64,000 bases of DNA from Branchiostoma belcheri (lineage: Eukaryota; Chordata; Leptocardii; Amphioxiformes; Branchiostomatidae). The stretch spans positions 3,580,086-3,644,085 of the forward strand of contig NW_017802380.1 in NCBI RefSeq assembly GCF_001625305.1, written 5' to 3'. The notes beneath the pieces are model-generated. The model was given only the letters and a program-made list of their open reading frames with translations, did no database searches and was not told the origin of the DNA. Shown one piece after another: positions 9,442 to 22,300 of this stretch (position 1 is the stretch's first letter; the number at the start of each line of letters is the position of its first letter). The position numbers and the translations under genes are program-made.

Positions 9442-12400
9442 TCATTGCCCGCCCCCCTCCCCACCCTCTGATCGCAGCACGTCCTGGTACTGAGAAGTCC
9501 AGATCTCCAGACTCTCACTGCCGTACATCTGCAAACACAAGACACGACACACGTTTGATCACTCTCTCTCAATTCAAAATATTTGATCTATATGTAGTAG
9601 TGACATGTACAATTGCCAGTAATATGAATAAAAATTTCAGTAAGTGCTTATGAAGTGCTTATGAAATCATAATACAACATTTTTATATTACGTCCAACAA
9701 AACTAGTACCATTCAATAAATGCAAACATTTACATCAGCAATGTAACTGGTGTGTTACACCTAAAGGCAGTTTACTAGTAATGCAGAACAAATACTGGTT
9801 TGGTGCTACTGACAAAACTTGACCTTTCAACTGGCTAACCTCTCATCTTTGACACAAAAGACATTCAATGATTGACCTTTCATCTGGTTCACCTCTCACC
9901 TTTGACACAAACTGTAGCACCCTCCTCTTGGTGGTCTCCTTGTGCGCCCGCGGACCCCAGCGGAACTCGAAGGACGGAGGGTCTGACTGGGGGACCCTCT
10001 TATACTCCAGATACCTGCACAAGAGTCATGTCATCACACCTTTATTGCACAACCCGACTTAACCAGTTCTGCCAAAACCACTTTGAGACGAGGTAAAAAC
10101 CCTTAGAAGTAGCCAGTTAATTTGCATTCACACCAGGGTAAACATAAACGGTTTGAACCCGCTAAAGGATTTAACCAGTTATGTCAAGTCTGACCAGAAA
10201 ACTGACATTTCGTATTGTACTAATGTTACATATTTTACATAATGCAGCTTTCGATACCAATCTTAGACACATTCTTAACTGGTACAACAGCATTTAAGAC
10301 AACTTGAAGTACCGGTAGAAGCAAACTCACAGCTGTCGTGTGAACTCCTTTGTCAGCAGACTCTTCACATCTCCTAACACTTCATGGGGTTGGCTGGAGG
10401 GGGGGGGGAAGAAGCTCAAATTACACATACATGTGCTTAGCGGGTTACGGCCAGCCGCGACCGCTATCGGAGGTGTTGATAGCCGGCGGGACCGGAATGG
10501 GGTGACCGCTGACCGCGTTGAACAGGTGACCGCTATAGACACAATTCTTAATGCTTACGTCAATGGGAAAAATTCAAGGGACCGGCAAAAACTGACCGCT
10601 ATGGCCAAGTGACCACTATACAGGGGTGACCGCTAGTACAGGTTTGACTGTACTGTATACTGTAAATCATGAAATATTCACTGCAGCTTATTGTCCCAGT
10701 TTCTGTAAAAACATGCTTCACAATACAGTAGAAAGTGTGTGTAAGGTAAAGAGCTTACTTCTCCTGGATGCCCAGCCTCTTCAGTGTGTGCCACAACAGA
10801 GCTGAGGAAAACAATCAAATTAAAGCAAGCAAAGAAAAGAAAACAAAAATAAACAATCTACATTTCATACATAACTTTTCACATATATAACTTTTCACTC
10901 CTGATAATATAGTCTGGTTTCCAAGTTGACATCTTGAAGAGGTGAGTCACCTGTTATGTCAATCCTTCTACAAAATGTGGTGAATAATTTCAATAAAACG
11001 ATGAATAAAGCTGCATACTCACTGTCCTGGATGACATTCCCCTTCATGAAGATGAGGCTGAGAACTACCAGCAGCAGGCCAGACTTCGGGCCCTCATCAA
11101 GCCTGGAAAAACAGATATACGTGTACATTCTATAATGGACTACAAACATATCACATATACGTGTTGTACTTTGCAATACTTCCTTAAGAGAAATTTGACC
11201 AGACTTTGGCCAGTAATGTTTGAATAAACTATAAACAGATTTTTTTGCCAAAATGAACTGCTTAACCAGTCAGAATCAGATACAAAGATATTTTTTGTGG
11301 TAAACTTGCAGCTTAGAACTTTTCATACTATCACCCTTGCAGAAGTATAACAAATTCAAGTTGAGAAGAGATTTCCAGTCTACTGACATGTTGAGGTGGT
11401 CCTGTCCATCAGGGGTGTCGACCAGGTTCACCAGGATGTACCGCTTGTCCTTCCCTTCCAACTCCTCAACACTCACACCAAATACCTGTAGTTACATAAG
11501 TTTTTATTACCATAGATATTGACTAATAAGTTAACAATTGAATGTGTTGGTCATAGTTTTAGAGAATTTTAATAGCATTGTGCAACTTGTAGTTATATTT
11601 CCTTACATATTAATGTATGTAAGAACACACAATTCAGCCTGTGGGCTGCCAGTTGTTCATTTGCAATAAACCATTATATTTTTAATTTCACTACTCACCT
11701 CCCTCAGTTTCTTCTTGGCCTTCTCCAGCACCACAGGGAAGACTTTGCTGTGCTCCTTCAGGATGTGCTTGGTGATGTCTGCAAAAGTTGTCATTTGCGT
11801 ACAAAGACATGTTAGAAGCTTTGTCTTATTACACAGTAGGTTCTCCATTAGTGTTACACTTTTACAAGGTTCTTTGTTGAGTCTGCGACAATACAATACA
11901 ATAAATGATAAGGAAAATTATACAATTATTCATGGACAGAAAATCAATAAAGGTAAAAATAAAAGTAAGCTAAGGTAATTTTGGAATGCTCACACAAAGT
12001 AAACTTGCTAAACTAATCAAGAATAAAGAACTTGATTTGACAAAGGATGCCAGCGAAAACTACACATGACAACCCACCTGCCCTTTTCACAGCTGCCTTT
12101 TTCTGCTCCATGATGAGGAAAAACTGCACCACTTCATTCACCTGAAATAAAGAAAGTTGACAGATGTACTTCATTTTTAGGATTAAGTACTACAAGAAAC
12201 CCTCCCTCCCTCTCTCTTGTTGCGCCTGTGTGAGGGTGGGCTGACTGGCCTGGGTCGGGGGTCTCCTTCCCTCTCTCTCTCCTTCCCTTCTTCCTTCTCT
12301 CCCTCCCTAACTCCCCCCCCCTCCTTACCTTCCTCTCTATCTCCTGCCTGCTGAGGGACTCGGCAGCACGTTGTGCCTGTGTGAGGGTGGTCTGGCTGGC

Positions 12401-13042
12401 CTGGGTCGGAGGGTCTGTCTCCATGTCTGAGTCCTGCAACAATAAACATACGGTAAGTTCTGGGGTTATTATAAAAGTAGTGTTCACAACCCTGCCTTTG
12501 GACAAAGAGGTTAGGAGCCACAACCAGTGGAAGAGTAGTTTATAAAAAATAATGGAGCTTAAAAGGTTCGAAATCACTTTCTTTTTACCACAAAGTCAGA
12601 GACGTAGGGCCAAGGTACATCCTTGTATTTAACCTCCTTGGTACATCTCATGGCAAAAGCCGCTCATAGTGTGCCAATTAAAAGGCATGACCACCTTATG
12701 AGGGATCTGACATCCTTCCCAAGAAATTTTTAATTTATTCATAACCCCCTGTGGGGACAAAATTTTAGTGAATTTTTTTCCAGCCAAATGTTGGTTATTG
12801 TAAAAGATGTATGACGGGTCTTTTAATATATTTATGCACACTAGATGCACATCATTCCTGTTAACTATACATTATCTGCAAACTCTCATCTCACTAATTC
12901 TAACCAAGGACGTTCAACACTGTTCTAACTTCCACCACTGGAGCTGGAGCGCCCCCCTCCCCACATAATTTTTAAAAAAACTCAGTGTACTCACCTCATC
13001 TTGCTGGCGCGAACGTGCGGTTTTTCCTCGTGCTTTCGGCAT
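9442..13042 (-). CDS. NSMCE3: NSMCE3: MAGE-domain subunit of the SMC5/6 complex
   Basis: Ten coding exons (-): 13042-12995, 12433-12329, 12141-12078, 11778-11699, 11485-11388, 11102-11023, 10801-10759, 10393-10331, 10014-9900, 9528-9442. All junctions are GT-AG, the phases agree, and the sum is 783 nt = 260 aa. A short basic/acidic N-terminus ([16 protein letters not shown]) precedes a complete MAGE homology domain: [61 protein letters not shown], then [11 protein letters not shown] and [13 protein letters not shown], the WGPRA block typical of MAGEs. NSMCE3 pairs with the NSMCE1 RING ligase and NSMCE4 in SMC5/6 genome maintenance (family knowledge). The multi-exon layout fits the ancestral, pre-retroposition MAGE gene. 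Divergent from RFT1. Confidence 0.88.
10440..10650. repeat. Degenerate GACCGCTAT-type repeat in an NSMCE3 intron
   Basis: The words GACCGCTAT, GTGACCGCT and GTGACCACTATAC recur five or more times upstream (+) of exon 8 and end in GGTTTGACTGTACTGTA. It resembles a dispersed element with short internal repeats. No coding potential is supported. Confidence 0.5.
12222..12264 (-). pseudogene. Partial intronic copy of NSMCE3 exon 2
   Basis: About 43 bp in intron 2 is nearly identical to exon 2 sequence at 12373-12416 (shared core CCTGTGTGAGGGTGG). In the matching frame it would read [14 protein letters not shown] against [14 protein letters not shown] in the real exon. The adjoining DNA is a purine/pyrimidine-rich low-complexity tract, and the copy is not in frame with read-through from exon 2. 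Confidence 0.6.
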
Positions 13043-13550
13043 TTTCCCTCTTCTTTTGAACCAACAACACGGCACAAGTAGCACTACTAATGCTTCTAAC
13101 CAGAAATCAGACGAGTAAATCTCCTTTTTCTATCTGCACAGCCGAAAACTTCCGAGTCCACAACAAACACAACAAATTTTTTTTGCCGCGAAATTTTTGT
13201 AACATCACATTGCGCATGGCCGTTGAACTCTGACCAACCTAATCAGCTGGTGATGAAACAACATGGCAGCGCCCTGAAGTGAAAATCGCGTTTTCGTCTT
13301 TTCCTTTGAAATATTCTAAATACGGGAAGATTTATTCACTCCCGGGAGTTTTTGAAGTAAGACATCGTTGATTCAGACTCAGAAGAAGGCTGAACGGCAG
13401 TTTTTTTTGTACGAGTCCTGTTAATTGAGGAGAAAGATGTGAAAGTCGTCTGCTAAAATATCTTCAGTTGTGTACTTTGGACTCCCTTCATCATTCAGGT
13501 ATAAGCCAGAAGAAGATCTACTCCACATCGGGCTTTGTACTAGAAAAATC
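13043..13550. promoter_or_regulatory. Divergent promoter between NSMCE3 and RFT1
   Basis: 508 bp separates the two initiator codons, which point away from each other. No TATA box stands out. Either gene may have a short 5' UTR here. Confidence 0.6.
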
Positions 13551-16500
13551 ATGGCTTCTAGCAAACTTCTGGCGAGCGCCACCAAACAGGCATCGTACAA
13601 CATGTTTTTTCAGGTTAGTACATGTACTTTACATGTCTTCATCTTTGTATGAGGTTGACTTGTGGGACCAAGGTCCTTGGTGAGACAGACTTGTGAGATA
13701 ATCTTGACTTGTATTCATGCATAATGCATTGTTAGTTCATACATAGCTTGATTTCTGTGTGGATTTTGGTACAAGGTAGTGATGTATTGCCTCAAAAACC
13801 TTCAATAGATAATAATGCACAATTGTATGTGTATATCATTCAAATGTCTTCTACCCTTTGCCGTTTTTTTTTTTAATACGCAGTTGCCCAAAATCCAAGT
13901 AATAAATAAAAAAAATGCTGCAAACTACTTTGGTTGTTGCAGGTTATCTTTCGAGTGATGACCTTCCTCCTGAATGCCTTCCTCTTACGGTACATCACCA
14001 AGGAGATGGTGGGCGTGGTCAACGTTAGGTAATTATAGTCATATGTCCAGGCTAGGTACTGGGAATGCTTTGGGCTGCTGGATAAAATGTCTCTCATTAA
14101 ATAACACAATGACACAGACCTGTACTGTAGAAACCCTCTGATGTGAGTGATTGTGAATTTACAGGATTGCTTTTCCTCCTTGTTCCAGGTTAACACTTCT
14201 CTACACCACCATCATTTTTGTTGCTCACGAGGCCTTCAGACGGGCATGTCTGAGTGGAGGGGACAAACGCAACTGGAGACAGACGGTCAACCTGATATGG
14301 TGCACGTAGGTGTCAGTCTGATATGGTGCACATATGTAGAGTGTTGTCACACAGTATAGTAAACACCTTGCTCCAGTATGATTTAGATCCAGTGATTGCT
14401 GAAATTATTCACCGACAGTTTAGGTGTAACAGGTTGTTCGGTGTATTATAGCCAGCTGCTGTCATGCCGTGTGCCTGCAAATTTGGTATGTTATACAGAA
14501 GGGTGGTTACACGGCTATACAGATACAGGTAACCTGTTCTCTGTTTCCCACAGTGTTCCCCTGGGGTTCGTCTGTACTGTAGTGTTCAGCAGTGTCTGGT
14601 TGTACCTCCTGGAGCGGCCAGATCCAGACGTCATCCCGCACTACCGTCTGGGCGTGCTCGCCTTCGCCGCGTCAGCATTCATCGAGCTGTTTGCAGACCA
14701 GCTTTGGCTGATGACCCAGGCCCTACTGTTTGTCAGGTTGAAGGTAGAGTTGGTTTCAAACTACGATTGAACTTTGAAATCTCTGGCTAACAGAAAATGT
14801 TGGACTGAAATATGTGATTTCTTGTTTCCAGGTGGTGATTGACAGTTTGTGGATAGCAGTACGATGTGTGACTACTGTGATCCTGGTGGTGTATTTCCCA
14901 CATCTCGGTCTGATAGCCTTCTCAATAGCACAGGTAAGTATCATAGTTTAATAGTATGGCTTCAAGTCTCTTCAGATTAAAATGTATCTAATTCAAATCT
15001 AAAATGTTTGCATTGGTTTTAGTTGGAGGATTTTTGCAGCGACAGTTTTTGTTTGGAAACTCCAAACACCTTCTGTGGGTCTGTGAATTTGGAAGTCACT
15101 AAGCCCCAAAGTCTGAAATCTCGTATTCCTTGTTTCTATCGATGTCCTTCTTGTCTTCCAGGTAGTGAGCAGTGCAGCACTGGTCCTGGCGTACTACGCA
15201 TACTTCACCCACTACATCCGCACTGCCTCGGCCGACGACAGCTTTCCGTTAAAGACAATACAAGACTTCTTCCCTACCTGGCCTACAGGAAAGAAGGTGA
15301 CTATAACAAACCATCTAAGACCATCTTGAAAACTTTAAAACTTAAAAAAATAGTTCAGCAAAGTAATACAGACGTATGTGTCAGGGTAGAGACTCCAATC
15401 TGGTAGAATCAGTGATTCTGCTTGCAGGCATCTTGACTGGAATTGACGGAAATGTCTTTTTAGCCATGGACAAGCCCAGAACTGGCCAAGCTGACTTGGA
15501 GTTTCTTTAAGCAGGGAATCTTGAAGCAGCTTCTGACAGAAGGTGGGAATAAATTTCCTTTTCCATTTTTACTGAAGGTGGCATGAAATATACCAAATCC
15601 AAAGTCCTTCGCAAAACAGACTGGTGCATAGGGTTGATTTTGATACAGAGATGCTTCAACCATTTTTCAATTTCAGTTTATGAAAAAGAAGTTTCAAATA
15701 AGCTTATAGATTTAAGACAGTCTTTTTTATTTTTCAGGTGAAAGATACGTCATGACCATTTTTGATGTGCTGAGTTTCGGAGACCAAGGTAGGCTTCCTA
15801 GTTGCTAGAGAAAGGGTATGACATCACCAATCAAAAATCAGGGATTTGAGACTTTAGTATTTTGGGTTTTCATTACGTTCTTGCTCACCCCATTTCCTGT
15901 GTTTGACCTTTTGAATTCTTGTCAGTCTGTCTTCCCCAACCATACTCAACCTACTCTCAAGTTCACCCTATTTCCATCATATTCTATTTCATCTAATATC
16001 ACTAATTCTGTGTTCTGTGGTTTTCAGGGGTTTATGACATTATAAATAACCTGGGCTCCCTGGCCGCCAGATTTCTGTTCCTGCCCATTGAGGAGAGTGG
16101 GTACCTGTTCTTTGCTCAGTCACTCAAGAGAGGCAAGCCAATCAGGGACCAGGATAAGGTGAGTGACTAGGTTATGTGGGCCAATCAGCAATAAGAACAG
16201 TAAGGACCAGTCAGGTACATGTACAAAGATTGTGTTAAACAATCAGGAGGAAGGCACAAGTTGGAAGGGCCAATCAGTGCTTCAGATTCTAGTGTTTTTA
16301 TCAGGTTTGATTGAAATCCCAATGATTGATGAATTGATTATCTGATGAATATGCTTTGTCTCTTTGATCTTTACTGTACTACACATGTATATTAGTACCC
16401 AAATGCTTATTTTCTGAGATTTCTTAGCTCTTGTGTCCAGGGTAGTGAGCAAATATATGTTTTGTTTTCCAGGAATCTCTTGCTCTTGTGTCCAGGGTAC

Positions 16501-18562
16501 TGCAGAGCCTGCTGAAGGTGGTGGTTCTGATTGGTCTGATCATCCTGGTGTTTGGTTACGCCTACTCCTTCCTGGCCCTGGACATCTACGCAGGGGAGAT
16601 GCTCAGCTCAGGATCAGGTCAAGAATCCAAGAAAGAACTTTCCAAGAATCTAAAGGACCATCTGTGTATCTAAATAACATTCCTGGGAATTGAAATCTTT
16701 CATGGACCTTCCCAAAAATCAAAGGACCTTCTATTATATTGTGTCTAAGATGCATTCCTGGAATATAAACTTCTAAAGAAATTTAAAGGACCTTTCTAGA
16801 ATCTAAATGACTTAACTACCGGTATTGTCTGAAGTACATGCCTGGAATTTAAGGACTGATGGAAGGACTTGACTAGTATCTAAAGGACCTTCTAAAGGAA
16901 TCTAACTTATGCCCCAGACTTTTTGGTTCAAGTAGACACAAGTCTGTAGTGCTTTTGATCATAGGTTTATACACTGATATGTAGGGGTTCTTTGGAAGTT
17001 GGATAACTATATGTAAAACAGAATGTACATGACTGTTGAACTCTTCCATGTTGCAGGCCCCTCTCTTCTCCGGTGGTACTGTGTCTATGTCCTGCTCATT
17101 GCTATCAACGGGACCACCGAGTGCTTTGTGTTTGCAGCCATGAGTCAAGAAGAGGTGGACAGGTAGGTGTTATATGTGTGTATGCATTTGTATGGGAAGA
17201 TATCACTCCTTGATGGAGAGAATTAAGATTGCATGATAATGTGTTTAGGAGTTCGTAAGAGTGCTGTTCAGTGTGCTATTCCTTACATTGTTTTGCTGTT
17301 CCTTGCTTATAGCTATTTCTCACAGGTATAGCAAAAAGATGCTGGTCTTCTTGTGTGCTGTTCTTTATTCTTAGTTCCTCTCACAACATAATGCTGTTCA
17401 GTCTGTTTTTCCTAACACATTGCTGTTCCTTGCAGGTACAACAAGAAGATGCTGGTGTTCTCTGTGCTGTTCCTGACCTCAGCTGTCTACCTGACACGCT
17501 GGCTGGGCAGCGTGGGGTTCATCTTTGCCAACTGCCTGAACATGCTGGCCAGGATTGTGCACAGGTGTGTCAAGGTCTATTTTTAATTGAGTTTGGCTAC
17601 ATTTGTGGCATTGAGTAGCTGAGTGGCCAGGCTAGAAGACACAAGATTGAGAGGTCACATTCCTGGCTAGACATTATGTCCTTGCAAAATACGTGTAGGT
17701 GAAAAGTGCCTTTTTAGATTCTGAGTCAACAATCCTAACCATAAAACCACCTTATACAATCACACATTCAAAGTCCACACATAAATTGTAATAACATTTT
17801 TTGTTCACAGTCTGTACTTCATGCTGGGTTACTACCGGGGTAGCCAGTGGAGACCTTTACTAGGCCTGGTGCCCAGTGGATGGGTGTCAGCAGTGCTGGT
17901 GATATCATGGTTTGTCACAAGCTCCTCAGAGGTGGGTACTTAGCTTGATGTACTGTGGTTTTGTTTTCGTTGTGTCTCTTGTACCTATTTCCATATACAT
18001 GTACATGTACATTGTACTAGGCATGTCGGGGACACTGACAGGACAGGACAGGACATTGAAAATCACAGAAAGGTCCTATAGAAAAGGCACTCATTGCCTG
18101 TCTTCAAGTTGCCGTCATATGCCTAACATTATGTTGTCTTATTGGAGTCATTGGGAAAATCAGTGAGAAATTACTAGTATACGATTATAATGAGTAAAAC
18201 AAGAAATTCACAAAAACAAAGATATTTCAGAGCCATGAGGTCTTATCTTTCTCATTGATAAAAAGTTACCCTTAACAAGAGATATGTCCACTTGCCACAT
18301 TTCTTTCATACCTTATCATCCATTTCTCTCCTAGACAATGCTGTGTTGCGACCAGGGCTGGCCCTATCGCATCCTACACATCGCTATCGGAGCAGTCTGC
18401 CTTTTAGTTGTCATGGCAACAATCCTTCTGACAGAACGAGACCTGGTGATGTTTGTGCAGGAACAGTGGCTGTCCCGATCTCAACAACACAATGACAACA
18501 AGAGTAAACAAGACCAGAAAGCAACAAATAGAAGACAGACTGATAGCAAGAAACAGTCATAA
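13551..18562 (+). CDS. RFT1: RFT1: ER oligosaccharide-lipid (Man5GlcNAc2-PP-dolichol) family protein
   Basis: Fourteen coding exons (+): 13551-13613, 13943-14028, 14189-14305, 14554-14743, 14832-14933, 15162-15296, 15464-15542, 15738-15788, 16028-16158, 16473-16617, 17057-17162, 17436-17564, 17811-17931, 18335-18562; 1683 nt = 560 aa, close to the human length of about 541. A polytopic membrane protein with RFT1 family blocks: [85 protein letters not shown] and [16 protein letters not shown]1 is needed for N-glycan precursor assembly at the ER; whether it is itself the flippase is disputed. The C-terminal tail is polar ([15 protein letters not shown]). A polyadenylation signal AATAAA lies at 18573-18578. 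Confidence 0.93.
16424..16452 (+). pseudogene. Partial intronic copy of the start of RFT1 exon 10
   Basis: CTTGTGTCCAGGGTA occurs in intron 9 and again at the beginning of exon 10 (about 16482-16500) with similar flanks. It is too short to be used as an exon. Confidence 0.45.
16620..16905 (+). repeat. Degenerate minisatellite in RFT1 intron 10
   Basis: Recurring, imperfect words AATCTAAAGGACC, ATTCCTGG and GGACCTTC at spacings of about 50-70 bp. No exon seen. Confidence 0.45.
17262..17435 (+). repeat. Tandem duplication at the RFT1 intron 11/exon 12 boundary
   Basis: The segment with GCTGTTCAGTGTGCT, GCTGTTCCTTGC and an acceptor CACAG is followed at 17325 by a decoy copy of the exon 12 start (it would read RYSKKMLVF, then reaches a stop). 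A similar run precedes the true exon at 17436 ([10 protein letters not shown]). Confidence 0.55.
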
Positions 18563-19210
18563 CTTAATCTAAAATAAAGCTGTAACATGTCAGTATATTG
18601 TTACCACTATTATTAAAAAAAAATTAATGAATTATTTTTCTATTCCAACAATATGAAATTATAAGGCATGAGAAAAATGTTGTAGTTTAGAGTTGTTTAC
18701 ATGTAAGTAGTGAGAGGTGGCATGGTATATTGTAAGTTAATTCAGTTTTTGGTAAAACTACTAGAAGGTCTAAATTTGTTATAAGTCAATGTTGTTTATA
18801 AATAAGAAAGGCCATGCTTTTATTTCATGCCCTGTAAAGTTGTTGGCTGTTCTGGGGTGAATACGTTGTTGCTCTCAGGGATGGAATGAGACTGTGTGAG
18901 GTGTGACGCACTGGGGCCTAGTTTTGTCAAGCTTCATTTCATTAAAAATACTTGAATTACAAGTACTATAATTGTGCAATTTTAAAATACTATCATTCTC
19001 GTGTATGTGTTGCAGCCAACACATACCTGGTACTTTATTATTTAACTTGACTTTCACAAAGTCTGCTAGCTTTTATGTCTCCACCCATTGAAAATAAAAT
19101 CAACAAGAGTCAAGACAGCTTGTTCTTGAGTAGCCATATTCTACACTGTTTAGAAAATTATTGTGATAAATATGCAGCTTAATTTCAGTAGTCATTCTAC
19201 AGCAAGCAAA

Positions 19211-19275
19211 ATAATCTCCAAGTAGATCCTAAGATGCAAGACAGTATCCATTAGCCAATAGACACTACTCCCCTG
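19211..19275. repeat. Partial copy of the TAATCTCCAAG hairpin repeat
   Basis: Shares TAATCTCCAAGTAGAT and CAGTATCCATTAGCCA with the 3317-3457 element. Only one arm is recognisable. Otherwise 18600-19334 holds only the two convergent 3' UTRs; an AATAAA on the minus strand (19039-19034) would serve the P450. Confidence 0.5.
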
Positions 19276-19334
19276 TATGCTTAATGATTAAGCAAAATAC
19301 GTTGACATCATAATTACATTTCTGCCGTCAGAAT

Positions 19335-22300
19335 TCAACGTGGTACGGCGCAGAGCTTGTGGGGATGGGGCGTGAACGAGATGCGGAGTATTCCGTCCGT
19401 AGACACGGGGGAAGCGCCCTCTGGCAGCTTGAAGGTGAAGTTCTGCATGAGGCTGCTGAAGAACAGAATCAGCTCCATCTTAGCGAGCTGCTCTCCAAGG
19501 CACACACGCCGGCCTGGAAAATATTTCCACTTTATTTAGAAAGATTTCATTATCATATATCCATCAAACTGTTTTTTTTTTCACCAGGGCCCACACATAA
19601 CCGTGTGAGGATAGTTTGAAAACTCTTCCGATGACTATAATAGAAGGTGATATAGATCACATAAAAGATCGGCTGCATGATAGAAAAATAGCTTCAGGGC
19701 CGTTAAAACAGTCCCTCATGTCAGGCCCTAGCCAAGGAATGGTTACAGAGCCAGTAAAACACCCATATACCGACCCCTGGGAATGGGTACCAGGCTAACT
19801 TTGCTATACCTACCGCCTGAGAACGGCATAAAAGAATCTGGTTTGCTGATGACGTTCCCCTTTCCGTCCAGAAACCTTCCGGGGTCAAACCGGTCCGGAT
19901 CAGGCCAGTAGGCGGGGTCCATGTGCAGTGAGTACAGGTTCGCGAGTACCTGACATCCAAAGGAATAACGGCATAAGAAATATTTTATGAATAGTTATTC
20001 AACTACTTTATGGTCATTTTGAGAAACAATTAACAGGATAAAATATTCTGTCTATAATGGAACTTTGAAAAATATATAGTTAAGGAGATATATAGTAACC
20101 CGCATCTTGCACTCTTGTTGTTGAATTGTCATAGTGGAAAATAAAATAAATTTTCCTTATTACATCTTTATAAATCAAAGAAACAAACACACCGAAAACA
20201 AAACTACAGACTAGCACGGAGGATAGCATCCAGGCTAAGGTAGTAAATGATAGTTACATGCTTACATAGATGAAGATTATATATAGTAGTTTTTCCTCCT
20301 TACACAGACTGTACATGTGCGTCTGGTCCTAGCCTACCTGTGTCCCGGCAGGAACGTCAAACGGACCCAGTTTAACCTGCTGGGTGGTGGCGTGGGGGAT
20401 GCCGAGCGGAACCGTGGTGCGGACCCGCTGTACTTCCATCACCGTGGCCTCCGTGTAGGGCAGCAGGGGACGGTGGGACAGGCTGGGCAGGGTGTCTCCA
20501 ACAACGTCATCAAGCTCCTGATGTACCTGTGTTTCGGGAGGAAGGAACAACAAAGGTGTCCACGAAATGAGTCGCGATGACGTCGCTACGAGCCGCGTAT
20601 ATATATTTGTGGCTCTCAGGCCATATAGGCATATAGGCAACCTGTCAAACAACACAGGAGCAATTCCTCACAATGTCCAGTAAGTCATCGCAGAACTCTC
20701 CTCCGAATGGCCATGGTCATTGTACGACTTAGACAGTACACCTTCCATACCACATCTTACCAAATCCAGGGCATACCGGGGGACAACCCTGTCAATCAAC
20801 CGAAAGCCACCCACTCACATCCAATCCTCCCTACTCAGGAAAAGATACATACAAACTGCCCACAAACCGAAGCCGCCCAAAACAATACTTCCGTCCCGGA
20901 AGTAATTAATACATGTATCGTACCTTCTCCTGAATGTCCGGGTTCAGAGCCATGTACAGCAGGCTCCACCGGAGGGTAGTGGAAACAGTGTCGATGCCGG
21001 CCACGAAGAGAGTCTGGGTGATGTACATCACCATCTCCTCTGTCAGCCCTTCAACCGTGTCCTGCCTCTCCACCTCGATCAGCCCGAAATCCAGGAAGTC
21101 TCGCGGGTTCTCGCGATCAAGATTCTCGCGATGGCGAGATATTTCCTCCCAGATAAACCTCTCGATCTTCTCGGCGCGCCGGACCGAATCGCTGACTGCG
21201 TTGTTCACTGCAAAGCAAAACATATTTGGGTCTATCTTAGTTAGTATTCGGAGAACTCATTGTCGCCTTGTGACGACACCATCATCAGTTTACTTTCATG
21301 TTGCTGAAGAACGTTCTGGCGGCATTATGTGACAGCTCAGCCCCTCCAACTCTGCCTTGCTACATAATGTCATCCAATACCACAGGGTGTCTGCTATAGC
21401 ACCAGTTACCATGGTGACAGACGTCTGATTCACGTCCTTGACTTTATGTGTTTGGAGAAGAAGACGAAACGGGGCAGAACAATATATTTTCCTTCTGCGA
21501 AGGTAAACATAGAAAGAAGCAAATACATTTACTTACAGCCAGGAACAAATCGCAGGAAGGGAAAAACGTTGATGAGTTGACCAGACAGAGACACCATGTT
21601 CATCTGGGTCAAAACGATCGATTCGGCCAGTTCTCGGAACCTCTCGTCGTCGTACTCGAAGCGATGCCCGAACACCATGGAGCAGATGACGTTGGCGATC
21701 GTGACCTGTAGGTCACATTCGGGGTCGAAAGCTCGCCCTTGGTATGCTGCGAACTGCAGAGGACAACACACACGTTCGGTCACATTCGGCATGGAAAGGG
21801 TTTCGCGCCGGCACGGAAAAGGTCGTTATGGGCCATCATATTTTTTTTGTACTCCCATGTACGGAGGTTTTGTCATCGTTGCGTTCGTTAGTTTGTTTGT
21901 CTACATCATGTGTCCATAGTTATTTTAATACAGTGGAGTCACAGCAGGCAGTGCCTGGGGGAAATGGTGTAGCCTCAGACTTACTTTGTCACACAGGCAC
22001 CTTGCTTCTTCTTGAATCTTCTCCTCGATGCTGCCCTTCCCTACTTTCATGCCCAGGTTCTTCAAGACGGTGGCAGAAAACCTCTTCCTCTGCTTGAACT
22101 CCTGACCCCACCGAGCTCCGACGATGTCTTGTGTATTCGGGTTCATGCAAGGAACAGGTGAAATAAAAAAAAAGTTATTCAATGATTAATTACCCGTCTC
22201 AAGGTGTATATTGTGTCATAAGGCCTGGCCATTTTCTAAAACTAGCAATGGAACTGCCGACTGATCATGAGTGGCGAACGAGGTTGTCAGTAAAACATCA

